Source of the DNA: JAADDG01 sp964450755
GTDB taxonomy: Bacteria > Campylobacterota > Campylobacteria > Campylobacterales > JAADDG01
Assembly (NCBI GenBank): GCA_964450755.1
Contig: CAYVDJ010000029.1
Span: forward strand, 1-33,438
Length of the DNA: 33,438 nucleotides
Direction: 5' to 3'
Shown: positions 8,931 to 16,771 of the stretch, piece by piece
Layout: every line of letters begins with the position of its first letter
Position numbering within the stretch: the stretch's first letter is position 1
The notes under the pieces: generated by a model
What the model was told of the DNA's origin: nothing
Database searches by the model: none
Seen by the model: the letters and a program-made list of their open reading frames with translations, nothing else
Position numbers and translations under genes: made by a program

Positions 8931-9415
8931 TTCAATCCTTTTATATAGTTTAAAGGTATCATAACAGAATCTCTCTCCTTGTATTTTGGATGAGGTATGA
9001 TTAATTTTTTTTCACTTATCTTTATTTTATCAAAAAAAATGATATCTATATCCAAAGTTCTGGGAGAATTTTTAAAAAATCTTTTTCTATGAAAAAATTT
9101 TTCCGTATGAAGAGCATATTTTAAAAATATTTTAGGTGAAAGATTGGTTTTAAGCTCTATAACGGCATTGTAAAAATCACTCTGTTTCAGATATCCAAAA
9201 GGAGGATTTTTCAAAACGGGAGAGGTTGCTATGATATCCACTCTTTTGTCTCTTTTGAGATATAAAAAAAGTTTTTTGAACCTTCTGATAACATTTCCGA
9301 TATTTCCGCCTATACCTATCGTAACTTTGTGTCTTTTAAAAGACCTCCTTTTACTTTTGTAAGGATAAAATTTTACAAAATACAAACTCAAATCAGGCGT
9401 CAATATTTTTCTCAT
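8927..9415 (-). CDS. folK: 2-amino-4-hydroxy-6-hydroxymethyldihydropteridine pyrophosphokinase (HPPK)
   Basis: FolK pyrophosphorylates 6-hydroxymethyl-dihydropterin in folate synthesis. The 162-residue protein carries GIGGNIGN (34-41), the substrate-stacking FYNAVIEL region (81-88), the metal site PRTLDIDIIF (118-127, with D122 and D124), and the HPKYKERDSVMIPL signature near the C terminus. About 30 basic residues precede the core domain, an N-terminal extension found in Campylobacterota homologues. Four-base overlaps with the upstream peptidase gene and with flhF put it inside the operon. Confidence 0.93.
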   Translation of the reverse strand: MRKILTPDLSLYFVKFYPYKSKRRSFKRHKVTIGIGGNIGNVIRRFKKLFLYLKRDKRVDIIATSPVLKNPPFGYLKQSDFYNAVIELKTNLSPKIFLKYALHTEKFFHRKRFFKNSPRTLDIDIIFFDKIKISEKKLIIPHPKYKERDSVMIPLNYIKGLK

Positions 9416-10431
9416 AAGACCTCACACCCGTCCTTGGTAACAACCACCATATCCTCTATCCTGATACCAAACTCCTTTTCTATGTAGATACCGGGTTCTA
9501 TAGTAAATACCATATTTTCTTCAAGTACCGTTTTTTTGTCTTTAAAGGAGATGACAGGAAGCTCATGTATATCGAGTCCGACTCCGTGACCTGTGGAGTG
9601 AACGAAATATTTTCCGTATCCGGCATCTGTGATCACTTCTCTTGCAGCTTTGTCGATGTCGCACACTTTTACGCCCGGTCGGACTCTCTTTATAGCTTCC
9701 TCTTGCGCTTTCAAAACGATATCATAAATTTTTTGGATCTTACTGTCTTTAAATCTCTGCTCCTTTTGAAAATTTATATGACCGTCAAAGAAGGCCGTTC
9801 TTGTTCTATCCGAGCAGTATCTTTGGTACTTTACCCCGGCATCTACCAATATAAGATCGCCCTTTTTGAGGGTTTTTTTAGCAGGTATTGCATGAGGTTT
9901 TGCCGCATTTTCACCTATTGCAACGATTGGAGAAAAACTTAAATCTAATTCACCTTTTTTACTCAAAAAAGATACGGCTTCAAAATGAAGAGTCTTTTCG
10001 CTTTTGCCTTTGGCTTTTTGAAGATACAAAGCAAACTCGTCAAATGCCTCTGCTACTCTTTTTACAGCCTCTTTTAACAGTAAAATCTCCTCTTTTGTTT
10101 TTATAATCCTCTTTTTTTGGGAAAAGTTATATCTTTTATAAAAAAAGGCACTGCTTTTTTGTGAAATCTTTTCAAAACTCTCTACCGTCCACTCTTTTGG
10201 ATTGTAAACAATCTTCTTTGCTCTTTTTTTTCTGATTATCTCTCCTGCTCTTTTTTCAAGATTTGAAGTCTCTATCACCTGCGCATTTTTTATATTCTCT
10301 TTTGCCTCCAGAGTATATCTTGCATCGGTGATAAAATAACTTTCATCAGAAAATTTTAAAAAGATCTCATTATCACATGAGAAACCGCATTCGTAGAATA
10401 CGGCGTTCTCATCTTTTAGGATATAGTTCAT
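9412..10431 (-). CDS. M24 family metallopeptidase (Xaa-Pro aminopeptidase/dipeptidase type)
   Basis: This 339-residue protein has a short creatinase-type N-terminal domain (about 1-105) and a pita-bread M24 catalytic domain. The dinuclear metal ligands are all present: D197 (VDAGV), D208 (CSDRTR), H282 (HSTGHGVG), E312 (TIEPGIYI) and E326 (RIED). This predicts cleavage of the bond N-terminal to, or involving, proline, in the cytoplasm. PepP and PepQ cannot be separated by motif alone. It sits between aroQ (2 nt gap) and folK (4 nt overlap). Confidence 0.9.
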   Translation of the reverse strand: MNYILKDENAVFYECGFSCDNEIFLKFSDESYFITDARYTLEAKENIKNAQVIETSNLEKRAGEIIRKKRAKKIVYNPKEWTVESFEKISQKSSAFFYKRYNFSQKKRIIKTKEEILLLKEAVKRVAEAFDEFALYLQKAKGKSEKTLHFEAVSFLSKKGELDLSFSPIVAIGENAAKPHAIPAKKTLKKGDLILVDAGVKYQRYCSDRTRTAFFDGHINFQKEQRFKDSKIQKIYDIVLKAQEEAIKRVRPGVKVCDIDKAAREVITDAGYGKYFVHSTGHGVGLDIHELPVISFKDKKTVLEENMVFTIEPGIYIEKEFGIRIEDMVVVTKDGCEVL

Positions 10432-10433
10432 TG

Positions 10434-10931
10434 CTACTGTTTTTGCTGAGCTTGTTGGGCTGCCTGTGCCGCCTGTTGCTGGGCTTTCATAGCTTGGATT
10501 TCATTTAAAATCTGAATCATTCCCATCATAGCCAAATGATAACTATAAGGTCCAAATCCCGTAATCTGCCCCATGGATACAGGAGCTATCAAGCTTTTTT
10601 GTCTAAACTTCTCTCTTGCGTAAACATTGCTTATATGAACTTCAATAGTAGGAAGAGCAACTGCTGTCAAAGCATCTCTTATAGCTATCGATGTATGTGT
10701 ATAGGCTGCCGGATTTATGATAATGCCGTCTGCATCTCCCAAACACTCCTGAATCTTATCTACTATCTCGCCCTCAAGATTTGATTGAAAAAACTCTACT
10801 TCCATTCCATGCTGTTTGCCAAAATCCTCCATCTGTTTATGGATATCATCCATTTTCATAGGTCCGTAAATGTTTTGTTCTCTGACACCTAACATATTGA
10901 TATTGGGGCCTTGAATCACTGCAATCTTCAT
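10434..10931 (-). CDS. aroQ: Type II 3-dehydroquinate dehydratase AroQ
   Basis: AroQ converts 3-dehydroquinate to 3-dehydroshikimate in the shikimate pathway. The 165-residue protein shows QGPNINMLGVREQNIYG at 7-23 (Arg and Tyr of the lid and active site), NPAAYTHTSIAIRDAL at 74-89 and EVHISNVYAREKFR at 97-110, including the catalytic His. Residues 147-165 form a low-complexity Gln/Ala tail that exceeds the usual family core of about 145 residues. The ATG at 10931 is preceded by AAAGG. It is the first gene of the long minus-strand operon and has its own promoter candidate. Confidence 0.95.
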   Translation of the reverse strand: MKIAVIQGPNINMLGVREQNIYGPMKMDDIHKQMEDFGKQHGMEVEFFQSNLEGEIVDKIQECLGDADGIIINPAAYTHTSIAIRDALTAVALPTIEVHISNVYAREKFRQKSLIAPVSMGQITGFGPYSYHLAMMGMIQILNEIQAMKAQQQAAQAAQQAQQKQ

Positions 10932-10963
10932 ATTTAACCTTTATATAAATTTTTAAAGGTATT

Positions 10964-10969
10964 ATTATA
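10964..10969 (-). promoter_or_regulatory. -10 element of the aroQ-flagellar operon promoter
   Basis: A perfect TATAAT on the minus strand lies 33 nt upstream of the aroQ ATG, inside the 75-bp divergent gap between aroQ and the amidohydrolase gene. The -35 position (TTTAGT, 17 nt further upstream) is weak, which is usual in Campylobacterota, where sigma-70 promoters rely on the -10. On the plus strand a TGTATATT at 10976-10983 may serve the divergent gene. Confidence 0.5.
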
Positions 10970-11006
10970 ACAATTTGTATATTTACACTAAATTAAAAGG
11001 ATTGAT

Positions 11007-12239
11007 TTGCAAGTATTAAGTGCCGATTATCTGCTTATTTGTGATAAAGAGTTTAAAATCATAAAAAACGGTGCTGTCTGTTTTGATGAGAAGATCATAC
11101 AAACAGGCAAAAAAGAAGAGCTTTTCAAAAAATATGAAAACTGTAAAAAAGAGTATCTTGGCAAAAATTCTATACTGATGCCATCACTGATAAACACTCA
11201 TGTTCATCTGGAGTTTTCGGCGAACAAAACAACCCTCAAATACGGAGATTTCATAACATGGCTTCAAAGCGTCATAAGATACAGGGATACTTTGCAAAAC
11301 GGTTGCAAAGAGGAGTGTTACAAAAACGCTGTCAATGAGATGCTAAAAAGCGGTACAGGAGCTTTCGGAGAGATAAGCAGTAAAGGAGATGATCTTGATA
11401 TCTGTGTCAAGACACCCCAAAAAGTGGTTTTTTTCAACGAAGTACTGGGTTCTCAACCCTCGGTAGTCGATGCTTTGTATCAGGATTTTCTAAACCGTCT
11501 AAACGAGAGTAAAAAGTATTCAAATGACAGGTTTTACCCCGCTATTTCCGTTCACTCTCCCTATTCAACCCATCCGATTTTGGCAAAAAAGGTTTTGCGA
11601 ATCGCAAAAGAGGAGAATATGAGAGTCTCCACCCACTTTATGGAGAGTCTGGCAGAAAGAGAGTGGATAGACAAAGCAGAGGGAGATTTTTTGAAATTTT
11701 TTGAAAATTTCATACCAAACTCAAAACCCATGAGCAATGGAATATCTTATCTGAAACTTTTTGACGGAGTAAAAACACTCTTTACTCACGGAGTCTATGC
11801 GACAAAAGAGGAGCTTGAAATGATAAAAGAGAGAGGTTTTATCACTCATTGCCCTGTTTCAAACAGACTTTTGAACAACTCTCTTTTGGATCTGAATCTG
11901 CTCGAAGAGGTAGGGTGTGATTATAATATCGCAACTGACGGGCTTAGTTCAAACATCTCACTAAATCTCTGGAATGAGTTAAGATGCGCTCTTTTGATGC
12001 AGACAAAAAGAGATCTTTCAAAAACCGCAAAAGAGCTTTTAACAGCCGCCACACGCAACGGAGCATCGGCTCTCAAACTTGAAAGCGGAACTTTAGAAAA
12101 AGACAAAGATGCCGATATCATCGCTTTTAGACTGCCTGAATTCAGTGATGAAGATCAACTGCCGATACAGATCATTTTGCATACAAATCAGGTTGAAAAA
12201 CTATTTATTAACGGAGAAGAGCAATGTCTGAGCTTATAA
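11007..12239 (+). CDS. mqnF: Amidohydrolase, probable aminofutalosine deaminase (MqnF-like)
   Basis: This 410-residue protein belongs to the SsnA/TrzN-type amidohydrolase family. Metal and active-site motifs are HVH at 65-67 (NTHVHLEF), ISVHSPYSTHP, STHFMES, LFTHGVYA and ATDGLSSN. Campylobacterota proteins of this family located beside sppA are usually annotated as aminofutalosine deaminase of the futalosine menaquinone pathway. Adenosine/S-adenosylhomocysteine deaminase activity is the alternative, and the symbol rests on phylum context. The start codon is TTG at 11007, supported by AAAAGG six bases upstream and no better alternative. It overlaps sppA by 16 nt. Confidence 0.82.
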   Translation: MQVLSADYLLICDKEFKIIKNGAVCFDEKIIQTGKKEELFKKYENCKKEYLGKNSILMPSLINTHVHLEFSANKTTLKYGDFITWLQSVIRYRDTLQNGCKEECYKNAVNEMLKSGTGAFGEISSKGDDLDICVKTPQKVVFFNEVLGSQPSVVDALYQDFLNRLNESKKYSNDRFYPAISVHSPYSTHPILAKKVLRIAKEENMRVSTHFMESLAEREWIDKAEGDFLKFFENFIPNSKPMSNGISYLKLFDGVKTLFTHGVYATKEELEMIKERGFITHCPVSNRLLNNSLLDLNLLEEVGCDYNIATDGLSSNISLNLWNELRCALLMQTKRDLSKTAKELLTAATRNGASALKLESGTLEKDKDADIIAFRLPEFSDEDQLPIQIILHTNQVEKLFINGEEQCLSL

Positions 12240-13090
12240 AAACGATTTTATCCCCTTTTGGAGCGATTTTAGACTTCATACAAAAATACTTTAAATCTCT
12301 TCTGTTTTTACTGATAATATTTTTGATATTTTTCTCAAGCGACAAAGCTTTGATAGAACCAAACCTCATGCAGATAGATATAAAGGGCGTTATAGAGGAT
12401 GAGAGTCTATTTTTGGAAAAGATAAAAGAGGCTGAAAACAAAAGTATAAAAGGCGTTTTACTGGTGGTAAATTCTCCCGGAGGAGCTGTTTCTCCGTCTG
12501 TGGAGATGAGTCTGGCAATAAAAAGACTAAAAAAGGAAAAACCCGTTATCGCCTATGCTGCGGGAACAATGGCAAGTGGGAGCTACTACGCCTCTATCTG
12601 GGCAGACAAAATCATAGCAAATCCGGGAGCTACTATCGGTTCTATCGGTGTTTTGTTTCAGGGAGCAAATGTAAAAGAGCTGATGGACAAGATAGGGATC
12701 AAAGAGCAGTCTATAACGGCAGGAAAATACAAACAGGCGGGAACTCCCACAAGAGAGTGGAAGCCTTATGAGAAAGAGGAGATTGAGAGACTGATCAAAG
12801 ATACCTATGATATGTTCGTGGGCGATGTTGCAAAAGCGAGAGGTTTGGATATCAACAAAAGCTCACAATTTGCCGATGCACATATTTTCAGCGCAAAAAG
12901 AGCCAAAAAAGTCGGTTTGATAGATGAGACGGGAACTTTATACAGCGCAAAAAAAGAACTTGAAAAAATAAGCAAAGTAAAAAAAGCCATCTGGAAAAAA
13001 GAGGACAGATTTGACAAATTTATGGAAAAATTTGCAAAAGAGGCTATGTTTGGTCTATATAACCACCTCAACGGATTGAAGGCATACTGA
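12224..13090 (+). CDS. sppA: Signal peptide peptidase SppA (S49 family)
   Basis: SppA is a membrane-bound serine protease that digests cleaved signal peptides. The 288-residue short form has one N-terminal transmembrane segment (about 22-38) and a single S49 domain. The nucleophile is S118 in GTMASGSYYAS and the general base is K170 in GKYKQAG, a 52-residue Ser-Lys spacing that matches Bacillus SppA (from memory). VVNSPGGAV (81-89) and GATIGSIGV (135-143) are also conserved. It overlaps the upstream amidohydrolase gene and its stop overlaps the next start (TGATG), so the three plus-strand genes form one operon. Confidence 0.94.
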   Translation: MSELIKTILSPFGAILDFIQKYFKSLLFLLIIFLIFFSSDKALIEPNLMQIDIKGVIEDESLFLEKIKEAENKSIKGVLLVVNSPGGAVSPSVEMSLAIKRLKKEKPVIAYAAGTMASGSYYASIWADKIIANPGATIGSIGVLFQGANVKELMDKIGIKEQSITAGKYKQAGTPTREWKPYEKEEIERLIKDTYDMFVGDVAKARGLDINKSSQFADAHIFSAKRAKKVGLIDETGTLYSAKKELEKISKVKKAIWKKEDRFDKFMEKFAKEAMFGLYNHLNGLKAY

Positions 13091-13698
13091 TGAATTTTGT
13101 ATATTGTGAAAATGAAAAATTTTATCCTTCCAAAATCATCTGCATAGGAAGAAACTATGTAGAACATATCAAAGAACTTGGCAACGAGATCCCCTCATCA
13201 ATGGTCATCTTCAACAAACCAAACTCCGCCGTAAGCAGGGAACTTTACTCTTTTGGCGAAGATATAAGATTTGAGGGTGAGATCTCTTTTTTAATAAAAA
13301 ACAAAAAAATAGAAGGAATCGGTTTTGGTCTGGATCTGACAAATGCAAAAATCCAAAACTATCTAAAATCAAAATCTCTGCCGTGGGAGAGAGCAAAAGC
13401 TTTTGATAAATCAGCTGTTTTTGGAGATTTTGTCAAACTAAAAGGAGATATAAAAACCGTTCAAATGAAACTTTTTATCAATGACATCCTAACCCAAAAC
13501 GCAAAATACGAGCTGATGATCTACAAACCCGATGAAATACTAAAAGAGATATCATCCTTTATGACTCTGGAGGACGGAGATATCATCATGAGCGGCACAC
13601 CCCGTGGAGTCGGAGGATATAAAACAGACGACAGATTTGAAGCGGTGATATATGTGGATGGAAAAGAGGTTGTCAGGAATGATTTTAAAGTACTTTAG
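13090..13698 (+). CDS. Fumarylacetoacetate hydrolase (FAH) family protein
   Basis: The 202-residue single-domain protein has IGRNYVEHIKELG (19-31), the metal-binding FEGEISFLI with E62 and E64, an LDLT Asp near 82, and the closing MSGTPRGVG motif. Members hydrolyse or decarboxylate beta-keto acids (acylpyruvate hydrolase, oxaloacetate decarboxylase). The exact substrate cannot be read from the sequence. It starts at TGATG with sppA. Its 3' end is only 7 nt from the 3' end of the convergent truncated pelB-like gene, with no visible terminator between them. Confidence 0.9.
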   Translation: MNFVYCENEKFYPSKIICIGRNYVEHIKELGNEIPSSMVIFNKPNSAVSRELYSFGEDIRFEGEISFLIKNKKIEGIGFGLDLTNAKIQNYLKSKSLPWERAKAFDKSAVFGDFVKLKGDIKTVQMKLFINDILTQNAKYELMIYKPDEILKEISSFMTLEDGDIIMSGTPRGVGGYKTDDRFEAVIYVDGKEVVRNDFKVL

Positions 13699-13705
13699 CA
13701 TAAAA

Positions 13706-14545
13706 CTATCTTTTTAAAACAAAAGCTCTGGCATCTTTTGCCCTGTCTGCAAAAAGATAGAATTTTATTATTTTCCTGGAAATTTCTCTATCTTTCAAAA
13801 AGAGATCTTCACTCTTTTTTACTATCTCTGTTCCCTCTTCAAAAAGGGAGCCGTATATCAAAACATCGATCATTTTGGAAAAAATTATCTTTTTTTGAGC
13901 ATAGGAGAGTCCTTTTTTTTCAAACATCTCTTTATAGAGTTCAAATGCCGTTTTATGTTTGCTGTGGGCTACATAATAGTCTGCAAGTTTTATTTTCCAT
14001 TTCAGATTTGTTTTTGCCAAACCTTTTAAAAATTTAAAATACTCCTTTTTGTCTTTTTGCGCCCAGATATAGCTTAGGATATCCTCTTTTAGTTTTTCAT
14101 CTTTTGAAATTATCGCCATCTCATACAGAGTATCTTTATACTCTTTTAAAAGTTCCTCTTTTTGTTTTTGCTCCTTTAACAAAAAATACTGCCTTTTGAA
14201 AAGTTTTTCTCCGATAATGATCGCCTCCTCTCTTGCCTTTTTATCAGGAACCCTCAAAAGCATCTCTACTACTCCCTTTACCGCATAGAAATTATCCTCT
14301 TTTAAACTGATATCCGCAAAGTGAAGCAAAAGTTTGTAATTGCCTGGATCAAATTTGATCATATTTTCTATATAGACAAGAACAAGATCATTGCTTTTTT
14401 CCTCTTTCAAAACTTTTTGCTCCAGTGTCTCTTTGGGGAAAAGCAAAAAGAGAATATAGGTAAAAATAAAAAACAGAAACAAAATCTCTCTTATCGTTAT
14501 CGCATATTCATCATTTTTTTGATTTTTTGAAAAAAGATATATCAA
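13706..14545 (-). CDS. Truncated PelB-like protein: TM anchor plus TPR helices, no beta-barrel
   Basis: The protein (279 aa) starts with an N-terminal transmembrane helix (about 19-40) followed by 'LFPKETLEQ' and 'LVLVYIENMIKFDPGN', a pattern I associate with the PelB N terminus. Helical TPR-like repeats fill the rest. Pseudomonas PelB is about 1,190 residues, with some 19 TPRs and a C-terminal outer-membrane barrel. Here the frame ends in a helix and no barrel follows. The start is TTG at 14545, with AGGGG six bases upstream overlapping the pelA-like stop. It is the last gene of the Pel operon and abuts the convergent FAH gene. It may be a deletion remnant or a stand-alone periplasmic TPR scaffold. 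The PelB assignment is inferred from these patterns and position. Confidence 0.6.
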   Translation of the reverse strand: MIYLFSKNQKNDEYAITIREILFLFFIFTYILFLLFPKETLEQKVLKEEKSNDLVLVYIENMIKFDPGNYKLLLHFADISLKEDNFYAVKGVVEMLLRVPDKKAREEAIIIGEKLFKRQYFLLKEQKQKEELLKEYKDTLYEMAIISKDEKLKEDILSYIWAQKDKKEYFKFLKGLAKTNLKWKIKLADYYVAHSKHKTAFELYKEMFEKKGLSYAQKKIIFSKMIDVLIYGSLFEEGTEIVKKSEDLFLKDREISRKIIKFYLFADRAKDARAFVLKR

Positions 14546-14554
14546 CTCAAACCC

Positions 14555-16771
14555 CTATCGGCAAAGTGACAAAAAAACTCTTTTATCACCGCTTACATCA
14601 ACATATCTGCCCTGCTTTAAATCTTTGTAACCTTTGACACCTCTGCTTTTTTGCATGTCTATCCCAACCCTCTTATCTACTCTGAAAGTCCTAAGATCCA
14701 AAGCCCCGTCTATCACAAAACCGTCTGAAGTCTCTGCAATCGCCACATCATAAAAATCAAGCGCTTTTTTTATATATTCATCGGCAAAGATCGGTTCTAT
14801 ATCCTTAGAAAGCACCCATTTGTAAACTTTCAAAAGAGCGTTCAGGGATGCCCTTTTTGAAGCGCTGTAATAGTGATAACAAACAGCGATTGGCTTCACT
14901 CTTTTTGGTTCATCGGTCAATTTGAATGTCTCTGTAACATTTTCAAAACCCCAAAAGGTATCTTGCCACCAATTCGTATATGCGTTTTCATCCGATATCG
15001 GAAAAAATATTTTGTAACGACCCTCTTTTTTTATCCCTGTCGGAGAGATTAGAGTAAGCCATGGAGCATTATTGCCGATTTTTGTATATCCTTCCAAAAG
15101 ATCTATCTTTTCAACACTTTTGACATAAGGGAGTTTTGAAACTTTTTTTTTAAATTTTCCATCTTTTACACAAAGAGTCTGAGGGATTTTGTATCTTTTG
15201 ATCACCTCTTTTAAAAGCATATCTTTACAGTGATATTTTGGTTTAAACTCCACAGGGGTATCAAATCCTTTGCATCCGACATATACAAACATAACTCTTT
15301 TTCCGTTTTGGGTAGTGGTATCGGGAATCGGAAACGATTTTAGGCGGAGAGTTTTTTTGAACAGTTCAAAAGGATCCACACTCCATAATCTTAGATTATC
15401 TACTTTGACAAAAGGTGAGATATCAAAAAATCCTCCCCATTTTGTAACGGCTGCCATATCGTAAAAGAGATTTACTCCCATTTTTTTGATTTTCAAAACA
15501 CTCTTTGCATCTTTTGCTCTCAAAAATTTACCTCTATGGGGTATTTTTGGGACTATCTCAAAACCGATCATTTTGTCTTTAAAGGCGATCTTAAAATCCC
15601 CTTCGTCTTCTCTTGCTTCAAGCCCCAAAAGCTTGGATTCTCTGCTTTTTAACTCCATATCCGACAAAAAGAGAATTTTCACACCGCTTTTTAGAACTTT
15701 CTCCAAATATTTTGAAAATTTTTTTTTGTTTTTAAAATCTTTCTGCTTCCAAATAATCACACCGGCATATCTGTCAATCGTGCTTTTTGGAAAATCCTCT
15801 TTTGCAAGATTGACAAAAGAGGGAATATATCCCATATATTCAAGAGGTACACAAAAATTGAAAACAGGAGAATATTCCACTTTTTTGAAATCTGACTCAT
15901 ACAAAACAAGCACTTCTCTTTTTAAAGGAGTATTTACAGAGACACCCACCGTTTGCAGATCTCTGTCTGCGATATAGGGGATTATCCCCAGTTTTGCGAT
16001 TTTTTTGGCATTCTCTTTTGCCTTTTGCCTCTCATTTGGAGGCAGATAATCCAAAGCGATAACCGGTATATCATATTTTTTGATTTTTTCAACCTGCAAA
16101 AGCAGCCACTCTCTGTCTTTGGGAGGTACTTTTATGTATTTTAAAGTTTTTGGATCCAGACCGTAAAAGAGAGACTCAAACAAAACTCCGTCTATAAAAG
16201 AGTGTCCTTTCTCTATGATCTCAAAACCTCTGTTTAGGATGATCCTGACACCTTTGTATCTCTTTTTTAGCTCTTTTAGAAAATTTACGATTGCATCTTC
16301 ATACTTATCCGTTTTTTCATCTTTTGCTTTAAAAAGATAAAAAGAGTCCACAGTATCAAAAAAGAAATTTTTATATCCTCTTTTTATCAGATCTTTGAGA
16401 ACAACATCTATCAAAAACTTTTGATAGTCTTTGTTTGAAATATCAACAACTTTACTTTTCCAAACTCTGTTTTCGCTTTTTATCCACTCTTTTTTGATCA
16501 TTTTATAGTAGGATCGGTTTTTATTCACCTCTCCTATGCTCACATAGGCAAAAATTTTGTCTTTATACTTTTTAAAACCGTGAGAAGAGCTGTCGGTATT
16601 TGCAGAATCAAGAATAATAATGTCAAAAGAGCCCAAAAGCTCGAAAGGATGGTTGTTTGCATAATAGACTACCGCACTTTTTGGCAAATATACAGAAGCC
16701 GTCAGTACCTTTGAGAAAAAAAGAATAAAAAAGAGCAAAAAAAAGCTATTTTTGCAGCATAAATGTTTCAT
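14555..16771 (-). CDS. pelA: PelA-like periplasmic protein: glycosidase domain plus degenerate deacetylase domain
   Basis: Pseudomonas PelA (about 948 residues) hydrolyses and deacetylates the Pel polymer in the periplasm. This 738-residue version has a signal peptide (1-25) and a TIM-barrel glycosidase domain (about 28-275) with AYVSIGEV (75-82), acidic FFFDTVD (136-142; D139/D142) and FESLF (198-202; E199) as likely catalytic residues. A reductase-like middle domain follows (about 285-430). From 485, TTQNGKR and CYHYYSASKRASLNAL mark the deacetylase domain. In that domain the Asp-containing motif (recalled as HIDGDGF in PelA) reads VYVGCKGF (496-503), and the domain looks shortened, with no clear metal-binding His pair. 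Glycosidase activity is likely and deacetylation unlikely. It overlaps pelG by 26 nt and has its own GGAAGGA ribosome-binding site. Confidence 0.8.
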   Translation of the reverse strand: MKHLCCKNSFFLLFFILFFSKVLTASVYLPKSAVVYYANNHPFELLGSFDIIILDSANTDSSSHGFKKYKDKIFAYVSIGEVNKNRSYYKMIKKEWIKSENRVWKSKVVDISNKDYQKFLIDVVLKDLIKRGYKNFFFDTVDSFYLFKAKDEKTDKYEDAIVNFLKELKKRYKGVRIILNRGFEIIEKGHSFIDGVLFESLFYGLDPKTLKYIKVPPKDREWLLLQVEKIKKYDIPVIALDYLPPNERQKAKENAKKIAKLGIIPYIADRDLQTVGVSVNTPLKREVLVLYESDFKKVEYSPVFNFCVPLEYMGYIPSFVNLAKEDFPKSTIDRYAGVIIWKQKDFKNKKKFSKYLEKVLKSGVKILFLSDMELKSRESKLLGLEAREDEGDFKIAFKDKMIGFEIVPKIPHRGKFLRAKDAKSVLKIKKMGVNLFYDMAAVTKWGGFFDISPFVKVDNLRLWSVDPFELFKKTLRLKSFPIPDTTTQNGKRVMFVYVGCKGFDTPVEFKPKYHCKDMLLKEVIKRYKIPQTLCVKDGKFKKKVSKLPYVKSVEKIDLLEGYTKIGNNAPWLTLISPTGIKKEGRYKIFFPISDENAYTNWWQDTFWGFENVTETFKLTDEPKRVKPIAVCYHYYSASKRASLNALLKVYKWVLSKDIEPIFADEYIKKALDFYDVAIAETSDGFVIDGALDLRTFRVDKRVGIDMQKSRGVKGYKDLKQGRYVDVSGDKRVFLSLCR

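Noticed and set aside
13706..14545. Frameshifted full-length pelB
   Set aside because: The DNA past the stop is the convergent FAH gene, so no hidden barrel-coding sequence remains.
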